Source: a virus
Direction: 5' to 3' (one strand)
Virus record (IMG/VR): IMGVR_UViG_3300021075_000004
Location: 1-41,707 of that record
Length of the DNA stretch: 41,707 nt
The notes under the pieces are model-generated. The model did not search any database and was not told the origin of the DNA. It saw only the letters and a program-made list of their open reading frames with translations. The translations under genes were made by a program, and so were the position numbers. Below are positions 1 to 9,188 of this stretch, piece after piece. Numbering within the stretch: the first letter of the stretch is position 1; each line of letters starts with the position of its first letter.

Positions 1-14
1 CCACCACCACCACC
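1..14. repeat. CCA-triplet terminal repeat, left copy
   Basis: The first 14 bases are CCA triplets, identical to the last 14 bases of the window. Merging the two restores one continuous Gly-rich reading frame, so the break is probably an assembly artefact of a circular or permuted genome, not a physical end. The true number of triplets is uncertain. Confidence 0.7.
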
Positions 15-3000
15 ATTGTTCGGGTCTGGCACCCCTCCGTGATTGACTTTGTAGTCAGTGAATACGGACTCGTGGGCGTCATCCCCCGGATATGTGAATC
101 GGTACGTCCAAGTCTCGCCCTCTGGTGGCTCGGGCGGGGACTTGTATCCTGTCCACGTAATTTTCTCTGGTTCGTCTGCGGCTATGGTCCTGTCAATGAA
201 CACGAGCGGCGGCCTCGTCCAAGGAACGTCAGTTTGCAGGATACAAGCCACGTCAGATATCCCGTCATCTGGGACGGTATCAACCGAATCAATAGTGAGG
301 GTGGGGGTATCCTTCGTCGCGAGAGGGCCGCCGTGAGTCACAGATATGGGGCCAGACTCGCATGGCTCGTGGGTCGCATCCCCAGAGAATACGGCCTTAT
401 ACTGCCGCGTGACACCCTCTGGGGGTTCATTGACAGTCACTAGGTCCTCATGGGTTATTGCTACTTCCTCAACGGGCGCAACGTACTCGACGATGCTCAC
501 GTTGGGGTGCCCCACGAATTGCAGCTCGGAGGTGGACAGAAGGGCGGACATCTTAAACGGGCTGTCGGTCGTGTCCTCAGTCGGCCCGAATGACAGAGAG
601 GTCGGCACCTTCCCGATGATGACCTTCCCCTTACCCGTGACTGTAATATCGCCAGAAGTAGACGCCTCGTGAGCCTTGTCGCCAGCGTATGTGGCCCTGT
701 AGGTGACTTCTTCTTCGTCTTTGGGTGTAGGGACGAACGTGGACTGTGAGTGGACAATCTCGACCACGGGAACCACGGGCGGTGCAACCTGAATACTGAT
801 AGAAGGGTCGCCAAGAAACTCGACTTTGTCGGTCTTTACCGTAGCGGTGAGCTTGTAGGGATTCTCCTCGTCGGCAGCCAGCTCTAGGGTCGTTGCGAAA
901 GGCCCATCCCCAGCCCCGTCATGCGTGACGACGATTTCCCCAGACTCAGAGGGCTCGTGGAGCGTTGCGTCTCCCGCGTATCGGGCCTTGTAGATAGCCG
1001 ACTTGCCCTCGTCGGGCTCAGGCACAATGAACTCTTGTGAATACGACGGCAGAACGGGGTCTGTGTGGTCGGGAACCCTCTCCAGAACTATCGGCCCTGA
1101 TACAGCAGCCTTCTCCCCTGTCAGTTTGGCTTGCAGGTGGAAGGGTTGCCCTTCCTCCGCTTCGAGACTTAGCTGCGTCGATTCCTTACCGACTACCACC
1201 GCCTCGTTCGTGACCGTCACCCCTCCAGACTCAGATGGTTCGTGAGCGGAGTCCCCCGCGAAGATAGCCTTATACGTCACCTGCTCATTCTCAGACGGCC
1301 TCGACACCCTCTGCGATTGCTCATGTGTTATCTGGACTAGCGGCGTCTCAGGAGTCACCACCACGACTGAGATTCTAGGGTCGCCAAGAAAGTTGGCCTT
1401 CTCGGTCGTTACCGTTGCGATGAGGTTGAGGGGGTCGTCCTCGTCGGCGGTAAGCTCAATACTCGTGCCCAGCTTGCCGCTTCCACCGTCCCCGCCCGTC
1501 ACCCCTTCGCTAGTGACCGTGACGGCCCCAGACTCAGAGCCGAGGTGCCTTATCTTGTCCCCAGCGTAGACGGCCTTGTAGATGTCGGCCTTTCCCGCAG
1601 CAGGGGGAGTGACGATAAACTCCTTAGTGTACGAGGGGGTCGTGTGGACTTCCCCTGGCGCGACCGACTGCAACACAATCGGCCCAGTCACAAGGGTTTT
1701 GTCGGCGGTCAGAACCGCCTGTAGGTGGAAGGGGGCACCTTCTTCGGGGCCGAGACTGAGCTGGGTGGACTCAGGCCCAACGACTACGGCTTCATTCGTA
1801 ACCGTCACGCCTCCAGACTCAGAGCCCTCGTGGACTGCGTCCCCCGCGTACACAGCTCGGTACGTCACCTGCTGACCTACTGCGGGCTTTCCTACCGCAC
1901 CAGTCTGGACGTGCTTTATGTCCTTCGACGGCTCGGCAGGAGGGGCAACCTCAATCCTGATGCTCGGGTCACTAAGGAAGTCGGCATCCTGAGTCGTAAC
2001 CGTGGCAACGAGCAAGTATGGGTCGTCCTCGTCTGAGGCCAGCTCAATACTAGTTCCCAGCTTCGAGCCAGACACCCCCTCGCTCGTGACGATAAGCTCG
2101 CCAGACTCGGACGGCTCGTGAATATTTGCGTCCCCAGCGTAGACGGCCTTGTAGATGACCGACCTACCTGTCGGGGGAGCGGAAACGATGAACTCTTTAT
2201 CGTAAGAAGGGACCACTGGGTCGTCATGCGGGGGCACTACCTGTAGGGCTATTGGGCCATTTACCGCCGTCTTGTCTGCCGTCAGCTTGGCCTGTAGATG
2301 GAAAGGCTGTCCCTCTTCTGCGGAGAGACTTAGCTGCGTCGATTCCTTACCAACAACCACAGCCTCGTTCGTGACCGTCACCCCTCCAGACTCAGATGGT
2401 GCGTGCGCCGAGTCTCCCGCATAGACGGCTCGGTACGTTACCTGTTGTCCCTCGCTAGGCTGCGGCACCCTGCCCTCTTGAGTGTGAGTGATAGACGTGT
2501 CGGCAGGGGCGGCGGGAGCGACCTCAATCCTGATGCTCGGGTCGCCGAGGAAGTCGGCCACGTCCGTCGATACGGTAGCGACTAGGTTGTACGGGTCCTC
2601 CTCATCGGCAGTCAGCTCAATACTGGTGGGGAGCTTCTCGGTAGTAATCCCCTCGCTCGTGACCGTGATTTCGCCAGACTCAGAGCCTGCGTGTACTGTC
2701 GCGTCCCCTCGGTAGACAGCCTTGTACGTCACCACCTCGCCCACGGACGGCACAGGAACGATGAACTCAGCCGAGTACGAAGGTACTTCGGGCATCTCGA
2801 CTGGCACCACACGCTCTAGTGAAACGGGCCCCCCAACCGCCGTCTTGTCTGCCGTTAGGAGTGCCTGTAGATGGAAGGGTTGCCCTTCCTCTGCGGAGAG
2901 ACTGAGGCTCGTGCCCTCCAGCGTGACCTCGGGGGGTATCTCCTTGACCAGAGCACGCCTGAACATTCCCGCGATGTCAGCGATAGAGGCCCCCGCATCC

Positions 3001-3962
3001 TTGCCCCCGTTGACCTTCATTAGCGACTTCATATCCATCGGGTAGTCGAGCGACTCGACGCGAACGTGATAGTCGGTATCAGACACCTCCGACACGTCCA
3101 CGATTTGGTTGACGCCAAGAGAGACGTTCGGTATCTGCTCCCAGCTCGCGGAAACCCTACGCCCTCGGAACTCAGTCAGCAGAGCACGGGCCGCGTTGGT
3201 GGATTCCGTAATTGTCGAGTCGCCAGGAGGGTCATATTCGTAGAGCCTCGTCCCTATCGCCGACGCTAAGGTCGGGCTGTTAGGGTCGGTGTCATAGATG
3301 GTCGTGTAGAGGGACTCCCCGTCCCCGCCCGTATAGCGAACCTTGACCGCGTTATAGACGCCATCGAGGGTCGTCCCGATAGTCACAGTCGATATGGCAG
3401 CATCCTCGCCAGTTCCGTAGGTGACGACAGGAGTAGCCAACACGTCGGCCCAAGGTTCCATTCTCACGATGCCGTACTCGTCAAAGAACAGCCGCTTCCC
3501 GTCGGCGGTGGCGAGCTGCCTACATGCGGCCCACGGGTCGCCAGTCAGTTCGAGAGCAGCCGCCGTGTACCCAGTCGGAGGACCGTAAGGAGCGGGGGTT
3601 CCGTGAGAGAACCCAATGTCCATCGAGGGGACACCCCTATCGACAAGAATCGCCGCGATAGTCGAGGCCCACCCGTACCCGTCGCGCTGCCCCAAGAGCC
3701 ACGCGGAATTGAACACGTTTGCCGAGATGCGCTCAGACCTGTCGGCCCCAGTCACAGTGACGGTCTGGTCTGGCTCGCTTCTTTCCACGGTAAGCGAGCC
3801 GAATATTCCCAGCATCGCCCCGTTCTTCTGGATGCTTATCTCGCGCCCAGACTCACCGAAGGACAGCAGCTCCGCCCCGTCAACGTCGATAAGAGTCAGA
3901 GAGCAGGTGCGCTCCGTGGCGCGGCGACAGTCAACGCTTACGTTCCCCGATACTATTTCCAT
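1..3962 (-). CDS. Tail hub/baseplate-like protein with about ten Ig-like repeats (5' part; continues at right end)
   Basis: An open frame runs from the ATG at 3962 (after a TGAGG-type ribosome site) to the left edge without a stop, giving 1316 codons before a GGT run. The first ~370 residues resemble the N-terminal hub-like part of phage minor tail proteins, with a short strand-rich start, a segment written like a gp27-type hub, and a region ending near VESLDYPMD. After this come about ten Ig-like units. Each carries a Y[KR]A[VT][YF]xGD motif followed by H-x(1,2)-SESG and an I/V-TVT strand, as in bacterial Ig-like (Big_3-type) repeats. Two unit types alternate. Such a protein should sit at the tail tip, with the Ig domains binding host-surface glycan. 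The hub assignment is by resemblance and position after the tape measure. The frame continues in phase at 41707-41516 if the terminal repeats are collapsed, giving about 1379 residues. Confidence 0.75.
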   Translation of the reverse strand, partial: MEIVSGNVSVDCRRATERTCSLTLIDVDGAELLSFGESGREISIQKNGAMLGIFGSLTVERSEPDQTVTVTGADRSERISANVFNSAWLLGQRDGYGWASTIAAILVDRGVPSMDIGFSHGTPAPYGPPTGYTAAALELTGDPWAACRQLATADGKRLFFDEYGIVRMEPWADVLATPVVTYGTGEDAAISTVTIGTTLDGVYNAVKVRYTGGDGESLYTTIYDTDPNSPTLASAIGTRLYEYDPPGDSTITESTNAARALLTEFRGRRVSASWEQIPNVSLGVNQIVDVSEVSDTDYHVRVESLDYPMDMKSLMKVNGGKDAGASIADIAGMFRRALVKEIPPEVTLEGTSLSLSAEEGQPFHLQALLTADKTAVGGPVSLERVVPVEMPEVPSYSAEFIVPVPSVGEVVTYKAVYRGDATVHAGSESGEITVTSEGITTEKLPTSIELTADEEDPYNLVATVSTDVADFLGDPSIRIEVAPAAPADTSITHTQEGRVPQPSEGQQVTYRAVYAGDSAHAPSESGGVTVTNEAVVVGKESTQLSLSAEEGQPFHLQAKLTADKTAVNGPIALQVVPPHDDPVVPSYDKEFIVSAPPTGRSVIYKAVYAGDANIHEPSESGELIVTSEGVSGSKLGTSIELASDEDDPYLLVATVTTQDADFLSDPSIRIEVAPPAEPSKDIKHVQTGAVGKPAVGQQVTYRAVYAGDAVHEGSESGGVTVTNEAVVVGPESTQLSLGPEEGAPFHLQAVLTADKTLVTGPIVLQSVAPGEVHTTPSYTKEFIVTPPAAGKADIYKAVYAGDKIRHLGSESGAVTVTSEGVTGGDGGSGKLGTSIELTADEDDPLNLIATVTTEKANFLGDPRISVVVVTPETPLVQITHEQSQRVSRPSENEQVTYKAIFAGDSAHEPSESGGVTVTNEAVVVGKESTQLSLEAEEGQPFHLQAKLTGEKAAVSGPIVLERVPDHTDPVLPSYSQEFIVPEPDEGKSAIYKARYAGDATLHEPSESGEIVVTHDGAGDGPFATTLELAADEENPYKLTATVKTDKVEFLGDPSISIQVAPPVVPVVEIVHSQSTFVPTPKDEEEVTYRATYAGDKAHEASTSGDITVTGKGKVIIGKVPTSLSFGPTEDTTDSPFKMSALLSTSELQFVGHPNVSIVEYVAPVEEVAITHEDLVTVNEPPEGVTRQYKAVFSGDATHEPCESGPISVTHGGPLATKDTPTLTIDSVDTVPDDGISDVACILQTDVPWTRPPLVFIDRTIAADEPEKITWTGYKSPPEPPEGETWTYRFTYPGDDAHESVFTDYKVNHGGVPDPNNGGGG
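300..2935 (-). repeat. DNA super-repeat of about 0.58 kb encoding paired Ig-like domains
   Basis: Blocks of near-identical sequence recur about every 570-590 bases, for example the stretch encoding ESTQLSL near 1165, 1760 and 2340. Each period encodes two different Ig-like domains (A-B). The array holds roughly three full A-B periods with more diverged single units at both ends. This pattern suggests growth by unequal recombination within the gene. Confidence 0.75.
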
Positions 3963-3969
3963 AGCGACC

Positions 3970-5133
3970 TCACAGTAGAGTGACGACAGGAAGGCCCGCC
4001 TGAGCCTCTGATAGCGCGTATGAGGCGATGGATACCACGCGGGGTAGCGCAGATACTCTAGGTGCTGGGGCGAGCATGAGAAGCGCGACATATTTAGGCG
4101 TGATAGCCCAGAAGTAAGGGGCCGCTGTGACTTCTGCACTTGCCCTAGCGAGTCCCCACCCTTGGCCTTTGACGGAGGGGGCCGCCCCTAGATTAGCCAT
4201 AGGCACAACCGCATTGAGCGGGTTCGCCCTCAATCGTGGTCGGGCGGCTATCTTGGCGCGAGGAGTCAGGGCCCCCCAAGCGCGTGCGGTCATCCGGGGG
4301 GTGGGATAGAGCCGAGCGTAGAACCTAGTGATATGGAGAGGCCAATCGTACAGATACGGAGTAGCGCAAAGGTCGGCCTCGGCCTTGGCTGGTGCGAATA
4401 GCGCTGCACCCAATGACGGCGATGAGTCCAGAGCGGCCCTTACCGTGTCCCACGCGTGGGCCGACGAGACGACCTCTGGGGTAGCCCTCAGTCGCGCCGA
4501 GGCTGGCCCTGTAGCGGTGGCGACAAGCTCCAAGCGCGCGACTAGATTAGCGGCAGGTTGGGCCGACGTGAGCGCGGTGGCAGAAAGCTCGGGAGAAGCG
4601 GTAGGTGAAGCCTCGGGGTTGGCGGTCAGTACCTCGCTACGGTAAACCTCGAAGTAGTAGTCACTCGCGGTGTGGTATACCCAACCAGTCTCAGTCTGGG
4701 CTACTGCGGAGTTCCCACCGTGCGTGGTGTCTCCTCCGTGAATCTGCACTTTGTTTGAGCTGCTGCAACTCCCACAGGTGAAGACGATGCAATAGTGAGT
4801 GGACGCTTCCATCTCATACTGCTGCTCCCCAGAGAATGAGAACAGCACCTTGGTATCTGAGGTTGTGAGCGTGGATACGTCGAAGGCGTCACTCGTGGCA
4901 AGGCACGTGCCGGTAGGTTGACCTGTGCTTCCGAACGTCCCGCTCATCGCGTAGAGCTTCGCGTACCCAGACCCCGTAGGCGACCCCGACTTCTTCAGCC
5001 AGAAGTACACCTCCAACAGCTTCTGCCCGGCAGAGTCGGTAGTGAACGACTGCGAGAACCACTTGTAGGTATTCGTGCAGTCATTCCAAGAGGTCGTGAC
5101 TATGGTTGAGTTGCCGTCAACGAGGATTGCCAC
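3970..5133 (-). CDS. Distal tail / putative receptor-binding protein
   Basis: 387 residues, with a GTG start just after the stop of the upstream gene. Residues 1-170 are strand-rich and aromatic with several cysteines (CGSC motif), like the jelly-roll of carbohydrate-binding tail proteins (MAILVDGNSTIVTTSW, then WFSQSFTT...LLEVYFWL). Residues ~170-387 are strikingly rich in Ala, Pro and Arg with repeated ARLxATP/PRxxAxP phrases, low in complexity and of no recognised fold. The gene lies between small tail proteins and the hub protein. A role in host binding is inferred from position and the N-terminal pattern only. The weak ribosome site suggests translational coupling to the upstream gene. 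Confidence 0.55.
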   Translation of the reverse strand: MAILVDGNSTIVTTSWNDCTNTYKWFSQSFTTDSAGQKLLEVYFWLKKSGSPTGSGYAKLYAMSGTFGSTGQPTGTCLATSDAFDVSTLTTSDTKVLFSFSGEQQYEMEASTHYCIVFTCGSCSSSNKVQIHGGDTTHGGNSAVAQTETGWVYHTASDYYFEVYRSEVLTANPEASPTASPELSATALTSAQPAANLVARLELVATATGPASARLRATPEVVSSAHAWDTVRAALDSSPSLGAALFAPAKAEADLCATPYLYDWPLHITRFYARLYPTPRMTARAWGALTPRAKIAARPRLRANPLNAVVPMANLGAAPSVKGQGWGLARASAEVTAAPYFWAITPKYVALLMLAPAPRVSALPRVVSIASYALSEAQAGLPVVTLL

Positions 5134-5138
5134 GATAC

Positions 5139-5525
5139 TTAGGCGTTCGCGTCAGGCGAGAACTTGAAGGAACCTGCGAGCAGGACGATTGGCTGGCCTT
5201 CCTCGACCGTCAGCTCTTGCGTAAGCGGCCCGTAGATGTGGCGCTTGCCAGTAGTAGCGGCGTCCCACACCTCGATACCGACATAGACCTCGGCTGCCCC
5301 AGCGAGCCCGAAGTTGACGGCGGTATTGTGTAGCTCGTCTCCGTCAATCTCGACGCCCATCTCCACCCTTTCGCCCTCAGTCGGGGCCGTCCACGGCGTA
5401 CCTTCGACGGCCTTCGCGGGGTAGTCGGTAGTGAGGTTGGCGTACAGGGTGATTGCCTCTGCGTCGAGGTAGGCGATGATTGCGTTGAGGACGAGGGCCT
5501 CTCCGTCTGCGGTCAATACAGGCAT
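5139..5525 (-). CDS. Small tail-associated protein, hypothetical
   Basis: 128 residues, with ATG preceded by GGAGA at good spacing. The start (MPVLTADGEALVLNAIIAYLD) and the following strand-rich sequence recall small phage proteins that begin with a helix and continue as a beta sandwich, often annotated as tail or head fibre subunits. No catalytic motif or membrane segment is visible. It is in the tail operon, 11 bases after the preceding gene. Function is not assigned beyond a probable virion protein. Confidence 0.5.
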   Translation of the reverse strand: MPVLTADGEALVLNAIIAYLDAEAITLYANLTTDYPAKAVEGTPWTAPTEGERVEMGVEIDGDELHNTAVNFGLAGAAEVYVGIEVWDAATTGKRHIYGPLTQELTVEEGQPIVLLAGSFKFSPDANA

Positions 5526-5536
5526 GTGGTGTCTCC

Positions 5537-5884
5537 TTAGATAGAACGGACTGTTTCGAGCTTATAGACGTACAGGCCGTCGAACGGGACGACCCTTGAC
5601 GATGACTTTATCGTGACTTGCTCGTCGGCACCATCGGGGTCAGTCACAGTGACCACCGCGTCCGAGTCGCAAAGGGTCGTCATATCCTCATCATCATCGG
5701 CGTTGAAGATACTCACCTCGTAGGAAGTCTCACGCACTCGGCTCCCAGAGTTCAGGACGCGAGGGTCTACCCTCCCTATTACTGGGTGGGCGACTACCTC
5801 CTTAACGACTTTCGGCTCCACGGGTGCAGACATTGTGACGTCGAGTTCGATGTCACCCTGCGTGAGTGTCCAGACTCTAGGCAC
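5537..5884 (-). CDS. Minor tail protein, hypothetical
   Basis: 115 residues. The GTG start at 5884 overlaps the end of the tape measure gene by 8 bases and has a strong GGAGGTGG ribosome site. The sequence is beta-rich with acidic stretches (FNADDDEDMTTLCDSD) and has no recognised family. Its place directly after the tape measure is where distal tail proteins usually lie, so a tail-tip role is likely but unproven. Confidence 0.5.
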   Translation of the reverse strand: MPRVWTLTQGDIELDVTMSAPVEPKVVKEVVAHPVIGRVDPRVLNSGSRVRETSYEVSIFNADDDEDMTTLCDSDAVVTVTDPDGADEQVTIKSSSRVVPFDGLYVYKLETVRSI

Positions 5885-8489
5885 GGGCCACCTCCACAGC
5901 GAGCATCTTGAACGCAGCGAGCACGTTGTTGTTTATGTTCTGAGCATCGGCAGGGGCAACGCTTCCGTTGAAGGTCATGGTAACCGCCCCACTCTGCACG
6001 GTAACCCCACTAGCCCCGCCAGAAGATGCCCCTACTAGGCCACCAGGGCCCGCGTAAGACAACGAAAGCGGCTGCATAGATACAGACGCGTCAAAGGCAG
6101 ACGAGACGAGAGAGGACGCGTTCCGCATCGCAGAGGTCGCGGCCCCTGCGCTCTTGTCGATACCGCCCGCCAGCCCGAGCATGAGATTCTTCCCGATGTC
6201 AGCGAACACCGCAGACGGGGACTTGATACCGAGGAGGTTCCTCAGCCAAGAGATAAGGCCCCTGAACAGGTTCGAGATTGACGACTTGAGGTTGTTCCAC
6301 TGGTTTATGAACCCCTGCTTTAGCCCATCGACAATCCGCTTGCCCGTGTCGGTCAGCCACGCTCCCGCACCCGCGACGGCACCCTTTATCGCCTCGGGCA
6401 GACCGACGCACCATGCAATCACCGAGGCGACCCCTTCTTGGAATCCCTTAACCGCTCCAGCCCAAGTATCAGCAGCCCACTTACTGATGGTGGACGCGAC
6501 CTCGGTTAGGTACGCTCCGATAGCGGGGCCGATACCAGAGATGAACTGCACGAAGGCGGCGGGAATCTCCTTGAGTATGGGCACGAACGCGTCCCAAGCC
6601 CCCTTTACCGCGTCCCACCCTGCGGTAAAGGCTCCAGACAGGGCACCCCAACCAGTCGTGAATACGCTATTGATTTGCTCCCAGGCGGTTATGAATGGAG
6701 CTGCGAGGTTCTTGGCTACCCCGTCGATAGCAGACTTGAGGCCCGCAGTATCGCCAGTGAATATCGCCCCGATTGCTTGCAGGATGATGAGGAGGCTACC
6801 TACTGCGGCGGTCTTTACGAACGCCCACATTTCCCCGAAGTTCTTGGCGATGGTGGGGCCTATGGCCTTAATCGCAGCTCCGAACCCCGTAGATATAGCA
6901 GCACCCACCCCCCCCAGCCACCCCATGACTTTCCCGCCCAGACCAGAGAAGAACTCGCCGATAGCTGGCCCAGCTTTGTCAATGAAGTCGAACACGGGCT
7001 GTAGTAGCTTGTTCCAGCCCTCCTGATACCCCGGAATCATCTGCAACAGCCCGTTGATAGCGACTCCCAAGATGGCCCCAAGCGCGATAGCGAGCCCAAT
7101 AGCGAGCGCGGGGATGCTCAGTACAAACCCACCGACAGCGGAGAGGGCAGACGCGATAGAGGCCCCTATCGAGGTTGACATCCCAGTACCCACCGCTGCG
7201 GTAGCGGCCTCTCCTGCGACGGTCGCCTCTACTCCGAACAAGGTCAGTTGCTCAACAGCGACCGCCGCGCCCGTTCCGACTGCGCCTGTTCCTGCTGCGG
7301 CGACGGTCGCCTCTGCTCCGAACAAGGTCAGTTGCCCAGCAGCGACCGCCGCGCCCGTTCCGACTACGCCTGTTCCTGCTGCGGCGACGGTCGCCTCTGC
7401 CCCGAGGACTCCCACCTCGGCGGCTGCGACACCTGCCCCAGTAGCAAGGGCCCCAGTTCCAGCAGCCGCAACAGTGGACGCCCCTCCTACACCAAGGAGG
7501 CCTGCGGCCCAAGTGCCGATACCTGCGAGCATCCCACCAGAGACGAACAGTTGAGAGGCCATATAGAGCGAGCCGAGGAACGACGTGGTTCCTCCTATCG
7601 CCTTGCCACCGTACTCGGCTACCTGAGCAATTCCGACGGCGGTAGTTGTGAGCTTAGGGTCTATCTCGTTGAGCTTGTCGATGATGCCAGCAAGCATCGT
7701 CGTCTTGAACGTCTCCAACGGGATGTTGGCGAGCCCAACCTTACGGGTGAAAGTCTCCATCGCTGCGGCGTTGTCCTTCTGGACCCCAGCGAACTTCTTT
7801 ATCTCATCGAGGTCGGCCTGAGACAGAACGCCGCCCGAGGCCTCAAGGTCGTCGCCTATCTTCTTGATGGCACCACTACCAGAACTCAGCACGGGGAGTA
7901 GGGCTTGCCAGTTGCGGCCCAAGAGCTTCGCGGCCATAGCATTAGCGACCGTCTTGTCAGTGGCCTTTGAGTAGTAGTCGGCGAAGTCGGCCAGCACGTC
8001 CATCATGTCTCGGTTTTTACCAGAGGCATCTTGGGTTGCTATGCCCATCTTCTTGAGGTCCTCGCTTTGACCAATGATTGCGCCACCGAGCCCCTTTAGC
8101 AGCATCCCCACGGTCTTACCCTCGATACCGAACCTCTGGAATACCGCTGTGAACTTTGAGGCCTCCTCGGCACCCATGCCCGTCATCCTCTGTAAGGCGA
8201 CGACCTCCTTACCAAAGGCCATCGTCTTGTCGGTCGCCCCGTCAAGGGCCTTACCGACAGCGAATCCAAACCCAGCCATCGCGGCCCCAGCGACAACCAT
8301 CCCGCCGCCTATCTGGGTCCCCGTGAGCCCGCCCGTCTTGCCTATCTGGTCTACCTTGGCGTCAGCGGCCTCAGCAGCCTTGCCGAACTTGTCTAGGTCA
8401 TCGGTTGCGGCCTTAGTGCCAGAAGTCCACGACCCGCCCTTCTTGATAGCGAGTTCGTAGGCCAGTGTTCCTAGATTCGTTTGTCCCAT
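5877..8489 (-). CDS. Tape measure protein
   Basis: 870 residues, the longest complete gene, directly after the tail chaperones, the usual place for the tape measure protein that sets tail length. The N-terminal ~300 residues contain helices with phage tape measure features (TAVFQRFGIE, LADFADYYSKA). The centre (~330-480) is Gly/Ala-rich and hydrophobic and contains a 28-residue tandem repeat with the phrase QLTLFG[AV]EATVA. Hydrophobic helices and Trp-rich stretches follow, and the C-terminal part has the common LLGIKSPSAVFADIG motif of tape measure proteins. It is short for a siphovirus, implying a tail of modest length. Confidence 0.9.
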   Translation of the reverse strand: MGQTNLGTLAYELAIKKGGSWTSGTKAATDDLDKFGKAAEAADAKVDQIGKTGGLTGTQIGGGMVVAGAAMAGFGFAVGKALDGATDKTMAFGKEVVALQRMTGMGAEEASKFTAVFQRFGIEGKTVGMLLKGLGGAIIGQSEDLKKMGIATQDASGKNRDMMDVLADFADYYSKATDKTVANAMAAKLLGRNWQALLPVLSSGSGAIKKIGDDLEASGGVLSQADLDEIKKFAGVQKDNAAAMETFTRKVGLANIPLETFKTTMLAGIIDKLNEIDPKLTTTAVGIAQVAEYGGKAIGGTTSFLGSLYMASQLFVSGGMLAGIGTWAAGLLGVGGASTVAAAGTGALATGAGVAAAEVGVLGAEATVAAAGTGVVGTGAAVAAGQLTLFGAEATVAAAGTGAVGTGAAVAVEQLTLFGVEATVAGEAATAAVGTGMSTSIGASIASALSAVGGFVLSIPALAIGLAIALGAILGVAINGLLQMIPGYQEGWNKLLQPVFDFIDKAGPAIGEFFSGLGGKVMGWLGGVGAAISTGFGAAIKAIGPTIAKNFGEMWAFVKTAAVGSLLIILQAIGAIFTGDTAGLKSAIDGVAKNLAAPFITAWEQINSVFTTGWGALSGAFTAGWDAVKGAWDAFVPILKEIPAAFVQFISGIGPAIGAYLTEVASTISKWAADTWAGAVKGFQEGVASVIAWCVGLPEAIKGAVAGAGAWLTDTGKRIVDGLKQGFINQWNNLKSSISNLFRGLISWLRNLLGIKSPSAVFADIGKNLMLGLAGGIDKSAGAATSAMRNASSLVSSAFDASVSMQPLSLSYAGPGGLVGASSGGASGVTVQSGAVTMTFNGSVAPADAQNINNNVLAAFKMLAVEVARA
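7217..7400 (-). repeat. 84-bp tandem repeat inside the tape measure gene
   Basis: Near-identical 84-base units begin near 7217 and 7301, with a partial third near 7385. They encode a 28-residue unit (QLTLFGAEATVA... plus a Gly/Ala-rich stretch). In-frame gain or loss of units would change tape measure length by whole steps. Confidence 0.8.
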
Positions 8490-8492
8490 GCT

Positions 8493-8774
8493 CTACACCG
8501 CCTTGTAACCCTTCATTCTTCGGACAGCGTCTAGGTCGGGCTCCGTCTTTGTCAGACGCTCGCAGTCTGCGAGGTACTGGCGGCCTTCTTCACTCTCCCG
8601 AAGTTTCTCAATGTAGGACGCTCTGAGTATCGCGGCGAACGTATCGCATGGCAAGTCCAGCGCGGCCTCGAAACTCATGTTCGCAGCTTGGGCCACCTGC
8701 AATACGCGGGGGATTAGCTCGACGTCTTTTGCTTGCCCCTCGTCGCCTTCGTTGGGCTTTGAGGGGATTCGGAG
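8493..8774 (-). CDS. Tail assembly chaperone, frameshift extension (gpT-like)
   Basis: This frame has no good start of its own and overlaps the end of the upstream chaperone in the -1 frame. The upstream gene contains C CCA AAC at 8780-8774, a canonical XXXYYYZ slippery heptamer in the correct phase. After slippage, reading continues as LRIPSKPNEGDEG... to the stop at 8495-8493, adding about 93 residues to 107 and giving a ~200-residue fusion. In lambda and related phages the equivalent G-GT product chaperones the tape measure during tail assembly. Gene position, overlap and slip site all agree. Confidence 0.85.
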   Translation of the reverse strand, partial: LRIPSKPNEGDEGQAKDVELIPRVLQVAQAANMSFEAALDLPCDTFAAILRASYIEKLRESEEGRQYLADCERLTKTEPDLDAVRRMKGYKAV

Positions 8775-9094
8775 TTTGGGACGTTCACCAGCTCCTGCAC
8801 GAACTCGGCGTAGATGGAGTAGAGGGCCAAGCAGACCGTCGGGTCTACGCTGTTCCTCTCCCTCCACTCCTCGTCAATAACGACCCCGTCTGTATTGTAA
8901 GAGAAGGTGAGGTCGATGAACTCCCCGATTGTATCTGAGACGTTTTCTGGGTCAGCCTTGAAGCTGGCCTCGAACACGAGTATCTCGTGCATGATTCTCT
9001 GGCTTGGCTTGCGGACATGCAGTACCGAGCCATCCTCCAGAGCGAAGTCTTTAGTAACTCTTGTCATCTGTGCCAAGTCGATTGGCGTTCCCAT
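8714..9094 (-). CDS. Tail assembly chaperone (gpG-like)
   Basis: 126 residues. The ATG at 9094 is chosen because GGAGGCACGAT stands directly before it; longer forms lack a ribosome site. The protein is mostly helical and acidic, and begins with a short strand-rich part (FALEDGSVLHVRKPSQR) as in actinophage tail chaperones. It ends shortly after the CCCAAAC slip site, which lies at codons ~106-107. It sits between the major tail protein and the tape measure, the conserved position of this gene pair. Confidence 0.85.
   Translation of the reverse strand: MGTPIDLAQMTRVTKDFALEDGSVLHVRKPSQRIMHEILVFEASFKADPENVSDTIGEFIDLTFSYNTDGVVIDEEWRERNSVDPTVCLALYSIYAEFVQELVNVPNSESPQSPTKATRGKQKTSS
8774..8780 (-). 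promoter_or_regulatory. -1 programmed ribosomal frameshift site CCCAAAC
   Basis: Read on the minus strand, the zero frame is C CCA AAC. Both tRNAs can re-pair after a -1 slip (CCC AAA). The -1 frame downstream stays open for 93 codons, and the zero frame stops 20 codons later. Confidence 0.85.
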
Positions 9095-9188
9095 ATCGTG
9101 CCTCCAAACAGTAGCAGTCGGCCCGTTTGAGCCGTGCCCATAGTCTACGCCTTGGAAACGAGGAATGTATGAGCACACCCAACCCCAG

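Noticed and set aside
6154-7026. Long plus-strand frame opposite the tape measure gene
   Set aside because: It mirrors the codon pattern of the minus-strand gene, has no ribosome site and is of low complexity.
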